From: Teratosphaeria epicoccoides
Lineage: Eukaryota > Ascomycota > Dothideomycetes > Mycosphaerellales > Teratosphaeriaceae
Length of the DNA: 64,000 bases
NCBI GenBank assembly: GCA_021401465.1
Contig: JADDMT010000114.1
Coordinates: forward strand, 24,347-88,346
Direction: 5' to 3'
Shown here: positions 58,938-64,000 of the stretch, in pieces
Position numbering within the stretch: position 1 is the first letter of the stretch
How the letters are laid out: every line of letters starts with the position of its first letter
Notes under the pieces: generated by a model
Databases searched by the model: none
Seen by the model: only the letters and a program-made list of their open reading frames with translations
What the model was told of the DNA's origin: nothing
Program-made: the position numbers and the translations under genes

Positions 58938-58996
58938 TTTTGAGCACTACTTCTAAGGAAGTATTAGGGGACTCGTTAAGCGCTTAACATACGCCT
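58938..58996 (+). other. Primer-binding/leader region with perfect hairpin
   Basis: TTTTGAGCAC directly follows the LTR, without the TGG usually seen for tRNA primers. TACTTC and GAAGTA pair around TAAG at 58948-58963. Elements 1 and 2 share this leader (one mismatch in element 1). Confidence 0.45.
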
Positions 58997-59253
58997 ATGT
59001 CAAGTAGTTCTTTAGCTGTCAGCTTAACCTCTAGCGACGACAGTTAACTGACACCACGAGAACAAGTTGCCGCCGCACCTCAGATTACTTAGTAGCTTAA
59101 ATCCATTCACCTTAGCGAGATAGCTCTAGCATCTGTTACAGGTTTAACGACTAGAAACAGGCATAGCAACAATGGCTTGAAAATAGGAAGTCCTACGGAA
59201 TTTACAGGATAACGATCTCAAGTAGAGATGTTTATCCTTTAATGCTAACTAGC

Positions 59254-59499
59254 TAATAGGGAAGGTGTGCCGACCTTTCACTACTACCCTACATGGCTAA
59301 AAGGCTTAGTAATTAGTCCTGTAACAGGGCTGATTACAGTCGGCTACATATGTACACACACTGCAACCCGAGAAATATCCGCGAGGTCACGTGACGCCAA
59401 GCCTGCGGCTAGCACCTGTACGTCTGGCATCTCAAATATCCGCGAGGTCACGTGACGCCAAGCCTGCGGCTAGCGCCCGTACGTCTAGCATATTACTAG
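59254..59499. mobile_element. 246-bp insertion in gag of element 3 with CTAG duplication
   Basis: Elements 1 and 2 read straight through this point, while here GCTAACTAG and CTAGCATTC flank 246 extra bases, so CTAG is duplicated. Its ends (CTAATAG and ATTACTAG) are weakly inverted. It contains a 61-bp unit in two tandem copies. It has the look of a small non-autonomous (MITE-like) insertion; family unknown. Confidence 0.6.
59373..59494 (+). repeat. 61-bp tandem repeat, two copies
   Basis: AAATATCCGCGAGGTCACGT starts at 59373 and 59434. Units contain the palindrome GGTCACGTGAC and a GC-rich core unlike the flanks. Both copies retain CpG and CpA sites, so they seem little affected by RIP. Confidence 0.9.
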
Positions 59500-62400
59500 C
59501 ATTCTACGTAGATACAGAACAGTTTACAACACATTATAAGCGAATGATATATATTGTCTCTTACCTAAAAGGACTAGCGTTTGAGTTCATCTAGCCTCAT
59601 CTGTCAGATTATCTAGATCACGTTAGTAGCGTCAAAGCAAGGAAGACGACAACTAGAGAGATCCTTAACTTAGACAAAGCTTTGTTTAAGGTGTTACGCG
59701 AGGCTTTTAGGCTAGGTAACAAACAACAGGAGGCCGAGAGAGCCCTCCTAGGGATCTAACAGAAGGGTTCCGTGGTTAAGTATCGCGCGGATTTTCAGAC
59801 CCTCTCTGCTAGAGTTGACTAGAACGATAATGCCTTAGCCGCTTAGTTCTATTAGGGGCTAAAAGAGACGGTTAAAGACGAAATTGCCCGGGGAGATCGG
59901 CTAATGACATTCAAGGAAATGAGCAATCTCGCGATTAGAATTAACAATCGCATCTAGGAACGACAGCAAGAACGACAACATGGAAATCGCAAGCTAGCTC
60001 AGGCTAACTACAAGGTCTAATGATTAGCACTAAAGTAGCGAAGTGATTATTATGGTCTTCAACTAATAGAGTTCGACGCGACTAAGGGGCGCCCGAAGAA
60101 TAGACCCCGAGGAAAGCCGCAGAAAGGCTCTCCTCCGCGGAATAGTCAGAAGAAGCCATTCGACAAGAGTAACCTCGAGTGCCACAACTATGGAAAGAAA
60201 GGACATTTTGCCCGCGATTGTTTTGCTAAGAAACAACGACAGGATCTGCCTAGAGTAGAGCAGGCTCGCGTAACAGCATCGGTACCTAAGCAGACGGCTG
60301 CTACGACTCGAGTGCCAGACCATGCTGCACTTACTTAGACTATGTGCTACGACGACGACTGTCGGATTCACATGAGTGACAAAGATGGTTCCGGATAGTA
60401 CCCTAGCTAGAATAAGGCACAATCTATCTGTGCGCTAAGGGGTACACCTTCTAGTATAATAGTCCCTAGACAACAGGAACTAGAAGAAGAAGAAGGTTCT
60501 GACGACAACTATAAGCTTGTCGAAGCCGTCATTCCTGATTCTGAGGAAGACGAGAGCATAGAGAGATAGGCCATGCCGCCGCGTGACATCAGACTCGAAA
60601 TAATTCGGCTCATACAGAACTAATGGGCTTAGGCTTGCCCATGGATTAATAGAATCTAACACGTCGATTAGCTTTAGTATGATAAGCTAACTGACTGTAT
60701 GCGACGACACCTAAGGAGACTACTAATCATAGCTTAACCTTACGCGCATCAGAGAATCGTCTAGGAAATAGTACCGTTCGGGGTAGAGTTTACGCTGGAG
60801 GGAGGCTACTTAACCTACGAAGGTATCTAGGTTCTACGAGCGCTACGACTTCGAGTCTATTCCTTGAAATTAGAGTATGCAAGGAACGCGCAGGAACAAC
60901 GGGGCCAAGAGCGAGTGCTACCTCTTAGGCCAGATAGCGGAAACGCTTAGAGAAGTATAAACCGAGACCGCATAATCCCCGAGCTAGTTCGAGAAGACAG
61001 CTATTTGGGAAACGACGAGGTCCGCCGGAATTAGACCTACGGACAGACTAGACAGGGCTGCAACGATGTGCCGCAATTAGCGCTAGATACACGGACAACC
61101 TTAGAGTATGGGTTCACATTAACGAGACATTAGCCCGGGCTTTGATAGATTCAGGGTGTACTAGAATCTTCATGACGCCTAAGTTCGCCAGGACAGCTAG
61201 AATAAGGCTACAGGCGAAAACGAATGCTTTCTTACTACAAGCGATCGATGGAAAGCTAGTTACGTACAACTAAGGAATAGTTAACAAGGAGACCGAGATG
61301 ATACCTCTACGGTTAGGACGCTACTAAGAGATGCTCTAGTTTGACATCACAGAGTCACCTAGCTCGGATGTAGTGCTAGGGTTACCTTGGCTAAGAAACG
61401 CTAATCCCTATATTAACTAGAAGAACGAGAGGATCTAGTTCCTAGAACTCTTGAAATCGATACCTCTACCTGTAGTGCACGACGTACTAGGCAAGATTAA
61501 AATATGCGCTATGACTTCAAATGAGATAGTCGCTACTATCAAGGATCTAGATGCACGTCCTATAGGTTAAAGTAACACAATCTGAAGTCAAGGTCGAATT
61601 CACAGTTCCTGATGAATATAAAGACTTCGCTACTCTTTTCGAGGAAGAACCCGACTAAGAGGCTCTACTAGAACATCAGGAGTAGGATCACGAGATACCC
61701 TTACTCCTAGGCAGGACGCTAACGAAGTGATTAGTTCGCCCCATATTAGTAGCGAAACTAGAGATTCTCTAGAAATACCTTGAAGACAACCTCCGGAAAG
61801 GCTTCATCCGCAAGTCGTAGTCCCTGGCAGGATATCTAATCCTATTTGTTCCTAAAGGGGAAGACGAATAGCGACTCTACGTAGATTATCGTTAGTTAAA
61901 CGACATCACGGTAAAGAATAGTCATCCGCTTCCTTTGCTCTCAGAATTGCAGGATCGCCTGCAAGGAGTAACGTAGTTTTTAAAGTTCGACATACTAGGA
62001 GCGTATAATCAAATTCGAATTAAGGAAGGCGAAGAATAGAAGACCGCGTTCCGAACTAGGTTCGGACACTACGAGTATATAGTCATGCTATTTAGGTTAA
62101 CAAATGCCCTAGCTACATGGCAGGCATTTATTAACAACATGCTACGAGAGTACCTCGACGTTTTCGTAGTCGTATACTTAGACGACATCCTCGTATACTC
62201 TCAAACGATCGACGAACATAGGACTCACGTGCGTAAGGTGCTTTAGAAACTCTAGGAGTATAAGCTGAAGGTTAAGCCTCAGAAGAGCGAGTTTCATAGG
62301 CAAGAAGTCTAATTCCTCGGCTACGTCGTAGCTTGGAATGGGATTAAGATAGACACTAAGAAAGTCTAGGTCGTAAAAGAATGGCCGACCCCGACTAACG

Positions 62401-63873
62401 TTAAGGAAGTATAGTCCTTCCTAGGGTTCGCTAACTTCTACTAAAGATTTATGGCAAACTACTTGAAGATTACGGCGCCACTTACGACCCTTACGACGAA
62501 GGATACACCATTCATGTAGGACGAGACCTAACGGAATGCCTTCGAGGAACTTAAGCAACGATTTATAGATCAGCCGATCTTGCTTGTGTTCGACCCTAAT
62601 AAGCCTATCACAGTCGAAACGGATGCCTCCGACGTAGCGCTCGGGGCATGCTTAAGTTAACTAGGACCGAGTAGACGACTACAGCCTGTCGCCTATCACT
62701 CGAGGAAGCTGTCTAGACCCGAACTCCGTTACGACGTCTACGACAAAGAACTTCTAGCCATTGTAGACGCCTACAAGGCCTAGCGAGTCTACCTAGAAGG
62801 TTCTAAGTACTAAGTCATAGTCTACACAGACTATGAGAACCTGCGATACTTCACAACGACGAAAGAGTTAAATCGACAACAAGTTTAATAGAGTAAAGAA
62901 CTCTCTAGCTTTAACTACAAGATCGTCTATCGCAAGGGATCCGAGAACGTACGCGCCGATGCACTTAGCCGCTAGACTGACTACATGAAGGGCGTGAAGC
63001 GGGAGAAACATGCGGTTCTCTAAGAAAACAGCGATAGCATACTAGGAGTAAACCGACTCGCGGCCATGACTGTCACATAGACTAGTGATTTTCAGAACGA
63101 CCTGAAGAACGCCCTAGTCTACGACCCGACTGCGATCGCTGTCCGCGACGACATCGAGGGACAGGAAGATTAGGAAGATGAAGAGGGAATACTTCTCTTC
63201 TAAGGGTTAATATATGTGCCGACATCCTTACGATCGGAGCTGTTACGCCTCTAACACAATGTTCCCTAGGCAGGACACCCGGGAGTGTCTAAGATGAAGC
63301 AAATTCTCTGACGAGAATATTACTTTCCTGGGATAGGCAAGGCAATCGAGGACTACGTCTGACGATGTGTGACTTGCTAACAGAGTAAGCATGACCGTCA
63401 TAAACCGTATAGGCTACTACGACTACTTAGAGTACCTTAACGGCCATAGGAATCGCTCGCCATAGACTTTATCGTCAAACTACCTTAGTCGAGAGAACCC
63501 GCTACTAATGAGTTCTTTGACGGAATCATGGTAGTAGTCGACCGATTCACTAAGTTCGGGAAGTTTATCCCCTACCGCGAAGACTTCAAGGTTAAAGATA
63601 TCGCACATGTCTTCATTAAATAGGTAGTAGTACTACATGGCATGCTACAGGACCTAGTAACAGATCGAGGATCCGTGTTTACCTCTAACTTTTAGAAGGC
63701 CCTAATGAGACAGTTTCAGGTTAAACATCGACTAAGTACTTCTTTCTACCCTCAGACAGATAGACAGACAGAACGTCTAAATCAGACGTTAGAACAGTAC
63801 CTTAGGTCCTATGTGAATAGGGACTAGAATAACTAGGTAGAGTTGTTACTAATAGCATAACTCGCGTACAATA

Positions 63874-64000
63874 TGTCATAAGTGTCAGGAGTACTGTCCG
63901 GAGTACTATAGGATACAGGATCATGTAGGTCCTAAGTGCTATGAGTCATAGTACCGTCATAGGAGTACTATGAGTCATAGGCATAGTCATGGAAGAAAGG
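63874..64000 (+). mobile_element. 5' LTR start of a fourth gypsy element (runs off the window)
   Basis: TGTCATAAGTGTCAGGAGTA matches the reverse complement of the element 1 LTRs, not the element 2/3 type. It interrupts the integrase core of element 3. The preceding CAATA would be the target duplication. Confidence 0.8.

Larger units (their letters stand above)
58491..63873 (+). mobile_element. Ty3/gypsy LTR retrotransposon 3 (5' part, interrupted)
   Basis: Same family as element 2, opposite orientation. The 5' LTR is 58491-58937 (447 bp; TGTCATAGATGTCATAAG ... CTTATGACA), followed by gag-pol from 58997. At 63874, inside the integrase core, another LTR begins, so integrase end, antisense ORF and 3' LTR are not in the window. 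It is inserted in the gag of element G. Confidence 0.9.
58997..63873 (+). pseudogene. Ty3/gypsy gag-pol polyprotein, element 3 (truncated)
   Basis: ATG at 58997. The gag is interrupted at 59254-59499 by a 246-bp insertion. The zinc knuckle near 60180 reads CHNYGKKGHFARDC (second Cys now Tyr). Protease block ALIDSGCTRIFMTPKF near 61145, RT YLDD near 62180, RNase H block ETDASDVALGACLS near 62620 and integrase zinc and core from 63300 (DFIVKLP, TDRGSVFTS, ERLNQTLEQYL) follow in order. The frame ends at the LTR at 63874. TAG-rich like the others. Confidence 0.9.

Overview
This window looks like a repeat-rich, gene-poor compartment of a filamentous ascomycete (Pezizomycotina) genome. The reasons are several Ty3/gypsy LTR elements, a pogo/Fot1-type fragment, a DUF3723 gene (a filamentous-fungal family), short introns of GTATGT...TACTAAC...TAG type, and a strong signature of repeat-induced point mutation (RIP). 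Comparing repeat copies shows mostly CpA-to-TpA changes (read as CAG-to-TAG and TGG-to-TAG), with some CpG-to-TpG. Almost every gene is therefore a pseudogene riddled with TAG codons where Q or W is expected, although its reading frame is often otherwise preserved. No intact housekeeping gene, tRNA, rRNA or CRISPR array was seen.

Layout. (1) 1-12899 is a large DNA transposon (copy A), cut at its left by the window start. Its transposase belongs to the Plavaka family. The element also carries a MYND-finger gene, a SAM-methyltransferase-like gene with one intron, an SNF2 helicase-C-like fragment, a small helical ORF and a DUF6532-like gene. It ends in subterminal CGAGTAG-type repeats and a terminal inverted repeat. 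(2) 12905-43901 is a cluster of unusual genes: an unassigned fragment, a DUF3723 gene, a J-domain gene, and five further compact genes including two Cys-rich ones and a coiled-coil one. Two Ty3/gypsy elements, 15003-22022 and 34527-41463, are inserted inside two of these genes, with 5-bp target duplications. (3) 44331-45044 is an AT-rich remnant of a pogo/Fot1 transposase. (4) 45045-56846 is copy B of the Plavaka element in the same orientation, with its left end present and its right part interrupted. (5) 56847-64000 is a nest: an LTR and gag of a different Ty3/gypsy family, interrupted at 58491 by a third element of the first family, itself interrupted at 63874 by the LTR of a fourth.

Taken together, the two Plavaka copies define an element of roughly 13.7 kb (left end from B, right end from A). 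It encodes a transposase plus a possible chromatin-related set (MYND, methyltransferase, SNF2-like). The 32-kb gene cluster lies between these two direct repeats. DUF3723 is a recurrent accessory gene of fungal Starship elements, so cargo of a dead Starship is one reading of the cluster; no DUF3435-type recombinase was recognised. The gypsy elements of the main family also carry a conserved antisense ORF with a Cys array between the integrase and the 3' LTR.
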